Source: Campylobacter sp. RM12651
Lineage (GTDB): Bacteria; Campylobacterota; Campylobacteria; Campylobacterales; Campylobacteraceae
Assembly: GCF_022369475.1 (NCBI RefSeq)
Contig: NZ_CP059600.1
Span: 496,001 to 560,000, forward strand
DNA length: 64,000 nucleotides
Direction: 5' to 3'
Translations under genes and position numbers: made by a program
Notes under the pieces: model-generated
What the model saw: only the letters and a program-made list of their open reading frames with translations
Database searches by the model: none
Told to the model about the DNA's origin: nothing
Shown: one piece after another, positions 8,969 to 17,138 of the stretch
Layout: each line of letters opens with the position of its first letter
How positions within the stretch are numbered: position 1 is the first letter of the stretch

Positions 8969-9307
8969 ATGGCTACAAGTAAGGATTATTTGGAGTATGT
9001 TTTAGACTTATTTGATGGATTGAATATAAGATATAAATATATGTTTAGTGAATATATGCTGTATTATAAAGATAAGGTTATAGGTGGTATTTTTGATAAT
9101 CAATTACTATTAAAACCTACAAAATCAGTGTTGAAATACTTAAATGAACCTACTTTTTTATTGCCTTTTAAGGGTGCAAAAAATGAGATGGTTTTGTTTG
9201 ATAAAGAAGATAAAGAGCTTTTGAGTATGATTGTAATAGCAATGGTTGATGAATTGCCAAATCCTAAAAAGAAGCTTAAAAATAGTAAAAATTGTATTAG
9301 TAATTAA
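8969..9307 (+). CDS. TfoX N-terminal-domain-like small protein
   Basis: A 112-residue cytoplasmic protein. The arrangement of a short helix, a YMFSEYMLYYKDKVIGGIFDN strand pair and then LLLKPT matches the TfoX N-terminal fold, in which an MFGG-like motif is followed by a LYLK strand. There is no TfoX C-terminal domain. Stand-alone domains of this kind are common and mostly of unknown function, so the Vibrio competence-regulator role should not be transferred. The ATG at 8969 has AAAGGAG seven bases upstream; a TTG just before it is a less likely start. It is a lone gene between a hairpin and the ars promoter. Confidence 0.6.
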   Translation: MATSKDYLEYVLDLFDGLNIRYKYMFSEYMLYYKDKVIGGIFDNQLLLKPTKSVLKYLNEPTFLLPFKGAKNEMVLFDKEDKELLSMIVIAMVDELPNPKKKLKNSKNCISN

Positions 9308-9391
9308 AATATTTATAAAAATTCTTAATTTTTAAATTCTCATAGCTATTTTGATTGAAATCTTGTGAAAAGTATTTAATATATTTATAAT

Positions 9392-9411
9392 ATATCAAGA
9401 TAACTTGATAT
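9392..9411. promoter_or_regulatory. Palindromic operator before arsP-arsR
   Basis: ATATCAAG-ATAA-CTTGATAT is a perfect inverted repeat with 8-base arms. It ends 9 bases before a TATAAT (9421-9426), so it covers the -35 position. This is where an ArsR-family repressor would block polymerase, and an arsR gene is in the operon. The assignment to ArsR is inference. Confidence 0.65.
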
Positions 9412-9420
9412 TTAGAATAC

Positions 9421-9426
9421 TATAAT
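9421..9426 (+). promoter_or_regulatory. -10 box of the arsP-arsR operon
   Basis: A consensus TATAAT 39 bases before the arsP start, immediately downstream of the palindromic operator. Confidence 0.65.
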
Positions 9427-9429
9427 AAA

Positions 9430-9455
9430 TTTTCAAAATTATTTTATTTTGAAAA
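9430..9455 (+). other. Leader hairpin touching the arsP ribosome-binding site
   Basis: TTTTCAAAAT and its exact complement are separated by TATTTT. The hairpin would form in the 5' leader and its 3' arm abuts the AAGGAT ribosome-binding site. It is AT-only apart from two G-C pairs, so stability is modest. Confidence 0.45.
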
Positions 9456-9464
9456 AGGATTTTT

Positions 9465-10340
9465 ATGGAATTTACAAGTGAGAAATTATTAGAAACTTTT
9501 TATGAGTTTTTGTTTTTAACTGCTGAAATAAGCTTTTTATTTATTTTTATCAATATGATTATGTTTTATATTAATTCAAGATATAGCTTTAATAAATATT
9601 TAAAAAATAATGTTTTTTCATATTTTATAGCAATATTTTTAGGCTCAATTACTACTTTTTGTTCTTGTTCAACTATACCTGTTTTTAATTCTTTAATTAA
9701 AAACAATATTAATCACGGAGTAGCTAGTGCTTTTTTACTAACTTCGCCATTAATTAATCCTATGCTAATTACTATGCTACTTAGTGCATTTGGTTTTAGC
9801 ATAACTTTTTATTACATTATTTATATAGTTATATTTGTATTTATTATAAGCTATTTAATAGGTTTAATACCTGCAAGATTGCTATTAAAAGATATTGTAA
9901 CTAAAGAATTTCAATTTAATCAAAATACCAAGCTTAATTTGTATGAATGTTTATACAAGTCTTTAAAATCATATAATGATATTTTTTATTATGTATTATT
10001 TGGTATGTTAATAGGTGCTTTTTTGCATAATTTTATGCCTGTTGAATTTATTAAAGATTATTTATCTAGTTTTGGAATTTATGGTATATTTTTGGCTAGT
10101 TTTGTTGGTTTGTTGCTTTATATACAAACTTGCTTGATTATTCCATTGGGAGTAACTTTAATAAATGTTGGGTTTCCTATCGGTATATTTTTTAGTTTTT
10201 TAATAGCTGGTGGGGGTTGTTCTTTACCTGAATTAATTTTACTTAGGTCAATGTTTAAAATTCGTATGATGATAATATTTATCATTAGTATTTTATCAAT
10301 GGCAAATATTTTTGGAATTTTACTTTATTTATTTTATTAA
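9465..10340 (+). CDS. arsP: ArsP-type permease (organoarsenical efflux)
   Basis: A 291-residue membrane protein with about eight hydrophobic segments. It belongs to the DUF318/ArsP permease family, shown by the FCSCSTIPVF motif near residue 67 and the GGGCSLPELILL segment in the C-terminal half. In C. jejuni, ArsP confers resistance to organic arsenicals such as trivalent methylarsenite and roxarsone. The paired cysteines of the CSC motif are the likely trivalent-arsenic ligands. The gene directly precedes arsR (8-base gap) and lies behind a palindromic operator, supporting arsenical-inducible expression. No arsC or acr3 is adjacent. Family is fairly sure; exact substrate is inferred. Confidence 0.75.
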   Translation: MEFTSEKLLETFYEFLFLTAEISFLFIFINMIMFYINSRYSFNKYLKNNVFSYFIAIFLGSITTFCSCSTIPVFNSLIKNNINHGVASAFLLTSPLINPMLITMLLSAFGFSITFYYIIYIVIFVFIISYLIGLIPARLLLKDIVTKEFQFNQNTKLNLYECLYKSLKSYNDIFYYVLFGMLIGAFLHNFMPVEFIKDYLSSFGIYGIFLASFVGLLLYIQTCLIIPLGVTLINVGFPIGIFFSFLIAGGGCSLPELILLRSMFKIRMMIIFIISILSMANIFGILLYLFY

Positions 10341-10348
10341 GGATTAAA

Positions 10349-10654
10349 ATGAAGAATTTATTAAATTATACAGCAGCTATAAATGATGAAACTAGGCTTA
10401 AAATCTTAGCTTTTTTAGATATTCATAAAAAATGTTGCGTATGTGAGATATGTGAGAGTTTTGAAATGCTTCAGTCTAGGATTTCAAGGCATTTAAAGAT
10501 ATTAAAAGATGCTGATTTATTAATAGCTAGTAGGGGTGGGGCGTTTATTTATTATGAGATAAATTATGAAAATACTAAAGAGATTTTAGAGCTTTTAAAA
10601 AAGGCTAATTTTACTTTACCTGATTTAAAAACCCCAAAAGAATGTAATTCCTAG
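10349..10654 (+). CDS. arsR: ArsR-family metalloregulator
   Basis: A 101-residue winged-helix repressor. The metal-site helix reads CCVCEIC (residues 30-36), the CxxC-type arsenic/antimony sensor arrangement of ArsR proteins. The DNA-recognition helix follows (LQSRISRHLKILKDADLL) with a beta-wing (GGAFIYYEIN). It probably represses its own operon through the palindrome at 9392 and releases on binding trivalent arsenicals. AAGGAT precedes the ATG. The stop codon lies in a hairpin shared with convergent gltS. Confidence 0.85.
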   Translation: MKNLLNYTAAINDETRLKILAFLDIHKKCCVCEICESFEMLQSRISRHLKILKDADLLIASRGGAFIYYEINYENTKEILELLKKANFTLPDLKTPKECNS

Positions 10655-10668
10655 AAAATCTAGGAATT
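10646..10668. terminator. Bidirectional hairpin between arsR and gltS
   Basis: AATTCCTAGA and its exact complement around AAA. It contains the arsR stop codon and reaches the convergent gltS stop. No U-tract on either strand. Confidence 0.6.
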
Positions 10669-11968
10669 AAAATAAAAATCCAACAAAGCCATTAACAACA
10701 AGAGCATTTACAATGTCTACTAAAAATCCACCCATAATAGGAACGATAATAAATGCTATTTTGCAAGGTCCGAAGTGATTTGTTACTGCTTGAAGATTTG
10801 CAATCGCAGTTGGAGTTGCACCCATACCAAAGCCACAATGTCCTGCTACAAGGCAAGCTGCTGCGTAGTTTTTGCCACAAATAACAAAGGTTACATATCT
10901 TACATAAATAATAATTGCTATTGTTTGAATTATTAATAAAACGCTGATCGGAACAGCTAATTTTATAAGTTCAACGATATTTAAAGTCATAATTGACATA
11001 GCAAGGAATAATGATAAAGCCACATTTCCTATCACACCTACTTCTCTATCAAATACTTTATGAATATTTAGTGAGCTAAAGCCATTTCTAATAATAATAC
11101 CTGAAAATAAGCACCATACAAATGTCGGCATACTATCTAAGAATTTTAAAAAGCCAATTTCTTTATTGGTAGCTACATTTGCTGCTTGGCACGCATAATC
11201 AATTGCATTACCAATCACTAAAGCAAGAGCAATTAAACTTAAGCTTGTAATAAAACTATAACTTGTAATTAATCTTACTTTTTGCGGACTTGTAAATGCT
11301 TCATCACTTGATGTTTCGTTGTTTTCTACTTCATCGCTTTTTAGATTAAATTTTTTGATTAAATAATTCGCCATAGGACCACCAATAAGCCCACCAGAAA
11401 TTAATCCATAAGTAGCACACGCCATTGCTATATCAGTTGCTTGTGCGAAATTATAAGGTGATTCTTGAAATGTAGCTCCCCAAGCAGCACCAGTTCCGTG
11501 TCCGCCACTAAGTGTAATTGAGCCACCAAGTAAGCCTATTAATGGATTTTCACCCATAGCACTCATTACTCCAACACCAATTGCGTTTTGAACCACTAAT
11601 AAGACGAAAACAGCAATTGAGAAAGTAATTAGTAATTTCCCGCCCTTTTTGATACTATCAAAATCAGCACTAAGCCCAACCGTTGCATAAAATGCTAATA
11701 AAAGTGGGGTTTTTATATCTTCTGCGAATTTGATTGTAAAATTTGCATAATAACTAGATAAGAATAAAATAAATGCTACTATGATACCACCAGTTACAGG
11801 CTCTGGAATATCGTAATTTCTTAAAAAGCTAGAATATTTAGTAATTATTCTACCCAAAATTAAGACAAGCATAATACAAATAAATGTGCTATAAAAATTA
11901 AGTTCAAGCACACTAGTGCCATTATCATTGCTAAGCAAAGTTGCAATACCGAGATTGATTTTTTCCAT
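10667..11968 (-). CDS. gltS: Sodium/glutamate symporter GltS
   Basis: An inner-membrane Na+-coupled glutamate transporter of 433 residues with about ten to twelve membrane segments. The two inverted halves carry the family re-entrant motifs, SGGHGTGAAW in the first half and GHCGFGMGATPTAIAN in the second, with a hydrophilic central loop rich in Asp/Glu/Ser. An AAAGGAG lies before the ATG. The gene is monocistronic between a shared hairpin and a 178-base upstream gap. Campylobacters use glutamate as a carbon source, so a dedicated symporter makes sense. Confidence 0.9.
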   Translation of the reverse strand: MEKINLGIATLLSNDNGTSVLELNFYSTFICIMLVLILGRIITKYSSFLRNYDIPEPVTGGIIVAFILFLSSYYANFTIKFAEDIKTPLLLAFYATVGLSADFDSIKKGGKLLITFSIAVFVLLVVQNAIGVGVMSAMGENPLIGLLGGSITLSGGHGTGAAWGATFQESPYNFAQATDIAMACATYGLISGGLIGGPMANYLIKKFNLKSDEVENNETSSDEAFTSPQKVRLITSYSFITSLSLIALALVIGNAIDYACQAANVATNKEIGFLKFLDSMPTFVWCLFSGIIIRNGFSSLNIHKVFDREVGVIGNVALSLFLAMSIMTLNIVELIKLAVPISVLLIIQTIAIIIYVRYVTFVICGKNYAAACLVAGHCGFGMGATPTAIANLQAVTNHFGPCKIAFIIVPIMGGFLVDIVNALVVNGFVGFLF

Positions 11969-12121
11969 TAAAACTCCTTTTATTAAATCGCTTTATTTTG
12001 TCTTAAAATATTTAATTTGTTACAAATATAAGCAATTAATTTTGTTTTTTTAAAAAAGTGAGTAATTTTGTAATAATTTTGAGATTTTATTTAATAAAGT
12101 TTTGATTGATATATAAAGAAG

Positions 12122-12140
12122 AGCTACCTAAAAGGTAGCT
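12122..12140 (-). terminator. Terminator of the small secreted protein gene
   Basis: AGCTACC and its exact complement around a five-base loop, seven bases after the stop on the minus strand. It is followed by a T/C-rich stretch (TCTTCTTTATAT), so it is a reasonable intrinsic terminator. Confidence 0.7.
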
Positions 12141-12146
12141 TAGAAA

Positions 12147-12335
12147 TTATTTGCTTTCAGCGTCTTTTTTTTCTGCTTCTGGCTCAACTGCAACTGCTTG
12201 TGCGTTTGCATCAGCATTTTCTACTGATTGAGTTTGTTCTACTGGTTGAACTTTTGTAGCGTCTGTATTTTCTTCTGCGAATAAACCTGCACTAAATGCA
12301 CCTAAGATAGCTGTTAAAACTAATAACTTTTTCAT
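12147..12335 (-). CDS. Small secreted acidic protein
   Basis: A 62-residue protein with a clean Sec signal peptide (MKKLLVLTAILGAFSAGLFA, cleavage before EENTD). The mature peptide of about 42 residues is rich in Glu, Ala, Val and Asp, with no cysteine and no domain I recognise. It has a good ribosome-binding site (AAAGGAAG) and its own terminator, so it looks like a real, separately transcribed gene. Function unknown; location probably periplasmic. Confidence 0.65.
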   Translation of the reverse strand: MKKLLVLTAILGAFSAGLFAEENTDATKVQPVEQTQSVENADANAQAVAVEPEAEKKDAESK

Positions 12336-12529
12336 TTTTTCTTCCTTTTTAATTAAAATGCGCCGGCATTCTACTCCTACAATCTTAAACTTTACTTAAA
12401 AAAAATAAATTTTGAAAAAATATTCTGAAATTCCTAATATATAGTCAAATTAGCGATTTTAAATTAGCAAAATATTTATAAAATTATTAAATATATTTAT
12501 ATAATTTAAATTAAATAATTATGGATTTT

Positions 12530-12554
12530 AAAATAGGAATTTAGTTCCTATTTT
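12530..12554 (-). terminator. Hairpin at the yihY stop
   Basis: AAAATAGGAA and its exact complement around a five-base loop, overlapping the yihY stop codon on the minus strand. No U-tract follows. Confidence 0.5.
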
Positions 12555-13348
12555 GTTGATTTTGTTTTTGCATTATCTGTGTTTAGTAAAGAACTAATTC
12601 TTACTCCATTAAGGTAAATTATCCAAGAAAAATAAAGCCATATAAAGAAAAATAAAACAGCAGAAAAACTACCATAAATGCTAGCATATACTTTATTTAG
12701 TGATATATAAAATACAAAAAGACTTTTAAAAATGCTCCAAACTAAAGCTACTAAAAAGCTTACTAGAGCTATGATTTTAGGATTTAAATGTTTATTGATT
12801 GATATATGAAAACATACAAAAAATAAAGCCCAAATGATTAAAAAAGGTAAAATTCCTAAGAAATTAAACTTAAGTCCTATTGCATCTATATATTTTTGAA
12901 TTTTATAACTTAAATAAAAGCTAGTTAATAATCCTAAAGGTGCTAGAGTAATTAGCGACCAATATGTGCTAAGTGATGAAAAAAAGCCCTTTTTAGGAGT
13001 ATTGCTAATGTGTGAGATGGTATTTTCATAAGCATTAAAAAACATAAATAAAGCAAAAACCATAGCGATAATTCCTGCTACATCAAGTTTTGTGCTATTT
13101 TGTAAAAATTGCTCTATGTAATTTACAGAATTTGCTTCTTGGTTTGGCAAAATTAAGCTAAATATAAAATTATTTAATTGGCTGCTTTGTTCTTTAAAAC
13201 TTGGCATATGAGCGAATACAAAAAAACTTAAAGATAAAATCGGAATAATATTTAAAACACTATAAAAAGAAAGCGAACTAGCGTGTTGTAAAATACCTTT
13301 ATCACTTACATTAATGATTGTTTTTAAAATGTGTAAAATCTTTTTCAT
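12548..13348 (-). CDS. yihY: YihY/BrkB-family inner-membrane protein
   Basis: A 266-residue polytopic membrane protein of about six segments. It starts with the family pattern in which an amphipathic stretch leads into HASSLSFYSVLNIIPIL (compare AALAYYTLLSLFPLL in relatives). These proteins were once called ribonuclease BN, an error; the true function is unknown. The C terminus (FFFIWLYFSWIIYLNGVRI) also fits the family. Its start overlaps the comEC stop as ATGA, making it the last gene of an nth-comEC-yihY operon. Confidence 0.8.
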   Translation of the reverse strand: MKKILHILKTIINVSDKGILQHASSLSFYSVLNIIPILSLSFFVFAHMPSFKEQSSQLNNFIFSLILPNQEANSVNYIEQFLQNSTKLDVAGIIAMVFALFMFFNAYENTISHISNTPKKGFFSSLSTYWSLITLAPLGLLTSFYLSYKIQKYIDAIGLKFNFLGILPFLIIWALFFVCFHISINKHLNPKIIALVSFLVALVWSIFKSLFVFYISLNKVYASIYGSFSAVLFFFIWLYFSWIIYLNGVRISSLLNTDNAKTKSTK

Positions 13349-14589
13349 AAAAATCCTAGATAAATAAAAAATATTAAGTTCAAACTTATAACAAAAATTG
13401 CTAAATACCTATGAAAAATTGATAAAAAACTAAGTATTAAATAAATGAAAAAATATTTAAATTCTAATTTAAAATTAATTGCAAACATTTTAAAATCTAA
13501 AAATATTAATAAGTATTTATCCAATAAATCTCCTAAATTAATAATATGTAAAAACAAAACTAAAGGATAAAAAATCACAAAAATAGGAGTTAAAATAATC
13601 CCTAATAATTGTTGAAAGCTAAGCAATGGAAAAAAGTATAAAACAGGTGCAACCATTGCAAAAAAGGTGCTAAGTTCAAGGCAGATTAGTTTTGTAAGCG
13701 AATTAGCATTAAAATGATAAATAAATAAAAATATATAAAAGACCCCAAGGCAAGAGAAGAAAAATCCCACATTAAATAAAAAGCTAGGGTTAATAGCAAT
13801 GCAAATAAAAAATGCTAAAAATAAATGCGAAAAACTAAGAATTTTAATTGCTCTAATTATGAAATAAAATCCCAAAATAGCCATTATAAATGAGCGAAAA
13901 TAGCTTGCAACTAGACCAATTTCATAAAAATATAAGGCTAAGATTATGAAAATAATTATTCCTAAATCAAAATGAATTGACCTATATGGGAAAAATCTTT
14001 TTTGAAAATACTTATAAATAATTGAAAATATAAAGAAAAATATGGAATAAATAAGCCCTAAATGATAGCCTGATATTGCTAGTAAATGTGCAATTCCATA
14101 GTAATTTACGCTATCCCTTAAATCCTTGCTAATGCTTTTTGCAAAAAATAAAGCTCCAAAAAATTGCTTCATAGTTAAATTCTCGTGCTGATTTATAAAA
14201 TAACTTACAAATGCGTTCTCTTTAATCTCTTCTAATTCTTCTAAAGCATAGCTTGGCAAATAAAATCTAGCTTGTAAGTATTCATAAAAATTAAGCTTAT
14301 TTTTAGCTGCGAATTTTAAGCTGATTTGATTGGATTTAATTTCTTTTTTAGTAGTTGTGTATATTAAAACATCTTTATATGCAAGTGCTAGAACATAATA
14401 ACTTTTATTATTTTTAGTTTTTAAATAATTATTGCTTATTTTTAACTCATAACTATCTTGTTCTAAAAACTCGCAAAAATCTAAGAATTTCAAATGCACT
14501 TGCAAACAAAATATAGCAATTAAAACAATAAATATTATAAAATAATGTTTTTTATTGATTATTAGAGTTCTTTTGCTCTTTATATTCAT
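13345..14589 (-). CDS. comEC: ComEC/Rec2-family DNA-uptake channel
   Basis: A 414-residue inner-membrane protein of the ComEC family, which carries single-stranded DNA into the cytoplasm during natural transformation. The hallmark HLLAISGYHLGLIYS lies near residue 175, and an SYFRSFIMAILGF segment follows, matching the competence-domain core. The protein ends soon after the membrane domain, so the C-terminal metallo-lactamase-like domain of larger ComEC proteins is absent, as in other Campylobacter homologues. ATG at 14589 is used; a GTG at 14592 is possible and neither has a strong ribosome-binding site. It overlaps nth by about 38 bases. It functionally complements the cts operon at 30-40 kb. 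Confidence 0.8.
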   Translation of the reverse strand: MNIKSKRTLIINKKHYFIIFIVLIAIFCLQVHLKFLDFCEFLEQDSYELKISNNYLKTKNNKSYYVLALAYKDVLIYTTTKKEIKSNQISLKFAAKNKLNFYEYLQARFYLPSYALEELEEIKENAFVSYFINQHENLTMKQFFGALFFAKSISKDLRDSVNYYGIAHLLAISGYHLGLIYSIFFFIFSIIYKYFQKRFFPYRSIHFDLGIIIFIILALYFYEIGLVASYFRSFIMAILGFYFIIRAIKILSFSHLFLAFFICIAINPSFLFNVGFFFSCLGVFYIFLFIYHFNANSLTKLICLELSTFFAMVAPVLYFFPLLSFQQLLGIILTPIFVIFYPLVLFLHIINLGDLLDKYLLIFLDFKMFAINFKLEFKYFFIYLILSFLSIFHRYLAIFVISLNLIFFIYLGFL

Positions 14590-15193
14590 CACATAAATCG
14601 TTTAAAAAACAATTATTACAATCAGGTTTTTTAGCCTTGCAAATATATCTTCCAAACAAAACCATTCCTTTATGCAATTTATCAAGGTCGGTTTTAAATA
14701 GTTTTGTAAGCTCTTTAGCACAATCATTGGGAGTTTTTGCATTTGATATTTTTAATCTTTTGCTAACTCTAAAAATATGAGTATCTACAGCCATTACATT
14801 TGCACCCAAACTCTCGCATAAAACCACATTAGCAGTCTTTTCTCCAACCCCTGCAAGGTTTATTAAATCATCAAATCTCATAGGTATAATTCCTGAATGA
14901 AATTCCACAACACTTTTTGCCATTTTGATAAGATTAATTGCTTTATTTTGATAAAAATTACAACTTTTAATTAATTCTTTTATATTCATTAAATTTGCAT
15001 TTGCTAAAGAATTTATATCAGGATAGTTTGCAAATAAACTTGGTGTTATTAGATTAACCCTACTATCAAGGCATTGAGCTGATAGCATAACACAAACTAA
15101 AAGTTCATAATCATTATTAAAAATTAATTCACTTTTTGCGTTTTTATAATTATTTAAAAATCTATTTTTAATTTCTTTTTCTCTTCTTCTCAT
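14552..15193 (-). CDS. nth: Endonuclease III
   Basis: A bifunctional DNA glycosylase/AP lyase for oxidised pyrimidines, 213 residues. The helix-hairpin-helix motif LAGVGEKTAN includes the catalytic lysine, and VDTHIFR holds the catalytic aspartate. The C terminus has the [4Fe-4S] ligand spacing C-x6-C-x2-C-x5-C. First gene of the minus-strand nth-comEC-yihY operon, divergent from peb4. Confidence 0.95.
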   Translation of the reverse strand: MRRREKEIKNRFLNNYKNAKSELIFNNDYELLVCVMLSAQCLDSRVNLITPSLFANYPDINSLANANLMNIKELIKSCNFYQNKAINLIKMAKSVVEFHSGIIPMRFDDLINLAGVGEKTANVVLCESLGANVMAVDTHIFRVSKRLKISNAKTPNDCAKELTKLFKTDLDKLHKGMVLFGRYICKAKKPDCNNCFLNDLCDEYKEQKNSNNQ

Positions 15194-15228
15194 AATTACT
15201 ATCTTACTATTTTTTTACACAATATTTG

Positions 15229-15234
15229 TAAAAT
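15229..15234 (+). promoter_or_regulatory. -10 box for peb4-fba
   Basis: TAAAAT preceded by TTG, giving an extended -10 typical of Campylobacter sigma-70 promoters, 34 bases before the peb4 start. Confidence 0.5.
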
Positions 15235-15267
15235 GATATATCAAATCAATTGAAAAAGGAAGATATT

Positions 15268-16077
15268 ATGAAAAAAATTTCATTAGTTCTAGCAGGACTT
15301 TTATGTGGTGTAAGCTTAAATGCAGCTGTGGTTGCAACTTATAAAGGTGGAGAAATTACAAGCGATGATTTAGCACCTTATTTAGCTCAATTTCAAATAA
15401 GCGATGTAAGTGCGCTTCCAAAAGAAGTTAAAGATGGTTTAATAAGAGATGTATTATCAAAAAGACTTTTTGCTAAAGAAGCTGAAAAGATGAAATTAGA
15501 TAAAGATGCGAAATTTCAATCAGCTTTAAATAGTGCAAAAGAATTATTACTTGCTCAACAATATTTATTGAAAAAATTTGAAGGTATCAAGGTAAGTGAT
15601 GCTGAAATTAAAAAATATTATGATGAACATTTAAATGATTTTAAAGTTCCTGAAGCTGTAAAAACTAAACATATTTTAGTTGCTAGTGAAGCTGATGCTA
15701 AAGAAATATTAAAACAATTAAAAGGTCTTAAAGGAGATAAATTAGTAGCTAAATTTAGCGAACTTGCTAAATCAAAATCACTTGATAAAGGTTCAGGAGC
15801 AATGGGTGGCGATTTACCTTATATGAGTGCAAATGAATTAGTTCCTGAGTTTTTCAATGCAGCTAAAAAACTTAAAAAAGATGAAGTTTCAGAACCTGTA
15901 AAATCTCAATTTGGTTTTCATGTAATCTTAGGAGAAGATTTTAGAGCTAGCAGACAAGGAAGCTTACAAGAAGCAACTCCATTTATTGAAAATGGTTTAA
16001 AAAATGAAAAACATAAAGAATTAATTAAAAACGAAGTTGAGAATTTGATTAAAAATTCAGGCTTACAAGTTAAATAA
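15268..16077 (+). CDS. peb4: PEB4-like peptidyl-prolyl isomerase/chaperone
   Basis: A 269-residue periplasmic SurA-like protein. A signal peptide ends near SLNA. A helical chaperone region follows, then a parvulin domain (about residues 125-230) with KTKHILV, SKSLDKGSGAMGGDL and QFGFHVI motifs, and a C-terminal helix. In C. jejuni the homologue is a major antigen that assists outer-membrane protein assembly and affects adhesion. The ATG at 15268 has AAAAAGGAAG upstream; an in-frame TTG at 15250 is unlikely. fba follows after 9 bases, so the two are co-transcribed. Confidence 0.9.
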   Translation: MKKISLVLAGLLCGVSLNAAVVATYKGGEITSDDLAPYLAQFQISDVSALPKEVKDGLIRDVLSKRLFAKEAEKMKLDKDAKFQSALNSAKELLLAQQYLLKKFEGIKVSDAEIKKYYDEHLNDFKVPEAVKTKHILVASEADAKEILKQLKGLKGDKLVAKFSELAKSKSLDKGSGAMGGDLPYMSANELVPEFFNAAKKLKKDEVSEPVKSQFGFHVILGEDFRASRQGSLQEATPFIENGLKNEKHKELIKNEVENLIKNSGLQVK

Positions 16078-16086
16078 GGATTTATA

Positions 16087-17136
16087 ATGGGTGTTTTAGA
16101 ATTAGTAAAACCAGGTGTTATTTATGGTAAAGATTTAGAGCGTGTTTATGCTTACGCAAAAGAAAATAAATTTGCAATTCCAGCAGTAAATGTTGTAGGA
16201 ACAAATTCTATAAACGCCGCATTAAAAGCTGCTCGTGAAGCAAATTCGCCTATTATTATTCAATTTAGTAATGGCGGAGCTAGTTTTTTTGCAGGAAAAG
16301 ATTGTCCTAATTCAGCAGTAATTGGAGCAATTGCAGGTGCAAAGTATGTGCATGAAGTAGCAGCTGCTTATGGAGTAGTTGCTATTTTACATACTGACCA
16401 CGCAGCAAAAAAACTTTTACCTTGGATAGATGATTTAATTAAGGCAAATAAAGAATTTTATGCAATTCATAAAAAACCTTTATTTAGTTCTCATATGCTT
16501 GATTTAAGCGAAGAAAGTTTAAAAGAAAATATTGAAATTTCTTGCGAATATTTTAAGAAATTTAACGCATTAGAAATCGGTATAGAAATTGAATTAGGTT
16601 GTACTGGTGGAGAAGAAGATGGAGTTGATAATACAAATATTGACAATGCTAAATTATACACTCAACCAAGCGATGTAGCACTAGCTCATAAAGAATTAAG
16701 CAAAATTGGGACAAATTATACAATCGCAGCAAGTTTTGGTAATGTTCATGGGGTTTATAAACCAGGAAATGTAAGACTTGAGCCAGTAATTTTGCATAAT
16801 TGTCAAGAATATTTACAAAAGGGTGCAAAACCACTTAATTTTGTATTCCACGGCGGAAGTGGTAGTGAAGCAGAAAAAATCACTGAAGCAATCAATTACG
16901 GCGTAATTAAAATGAATATAGATACTGATACTCAATGGGCATTTTGGGATGGTGTTCGTGAATATGAAGTAAAAAATCACGGATATTTACAAGGACAAAT
17001 CGGAAATCCTGAAGGTGATGATAAGCCTAATAAGAAATATTATGACCCAAGAATGTGGTTAGTTGCTGGAGAAAAATCTATGCAAAAACGCCTTTTACAA
17101 GCGTTTAGCGAGTTAAATTGTATGAATAGGAATTAA
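16087..17136 (+). CDS. fba: Fructose-bisphosphate aldolase, class II
   Basis: A zinc-dependent aldolase cleaving fructose 1,6-bisphosphate, of 349 residues. Zinc and catalytic signatures are visible: LHTDHAAK near residue 102, IEIELGCTGGEEDG, GNVHGVYKPGN and VFHGGSGS. The NMNIDTDTQ-like phosphate motif appears as KMNIDTDTQWAF. In campylobacters, which lack phosphofructokinase, the enzyme mainly serves gluconeogenesis. It has an AAGGAT ribosome-binding site and follows peb4 closely. Confidence 0.95.
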   Translation: MGVLELVKPGVIYGKDLERVYAYAKENKFAIPAVNVVGTNSINAALKAAREANSPIIIQFSNGGASFFAGKDCPNSAVIGAIAGAKYVHEVAAAYGVVAILHTDHAAKKLLPWIDDLIKANKEFYAIHKKPLFSSHMLDLSEESLKENIEISCEYFKKFNALEIGIEIELGCTGGEEDGVDNTNIDNAKLYTQPSDVALAHKELSKIGTNYTIAASFGNVHGVYKPGNVRLEPVILHNCQEYLQKGAKPLNFVFHGGSGSEAEKITEAINYGVIKMNIDTDTQWAFWDGVREYEVKNHGYLQGQIGNPEGDDKPNKKYYDPRMWLVAGEKSMQKRLLQAFSELNCMNRN

Positions 17137-17138
17137 TC

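Noticed and set aside
8969-9307. Competence regulator TfoX/Sxy
   Set aside because: Only the N-terminal TfoX-like domain is present and it is not linked to the uptake operon; the Vibrio/Haemophilus role should not be transferred.
12548-13348. Ribonuclease BN
   Set aside because: This old name for YihY-family proteins came from a mis-assignment; the protein is a polytopic membrane protein without nuclease motifs.
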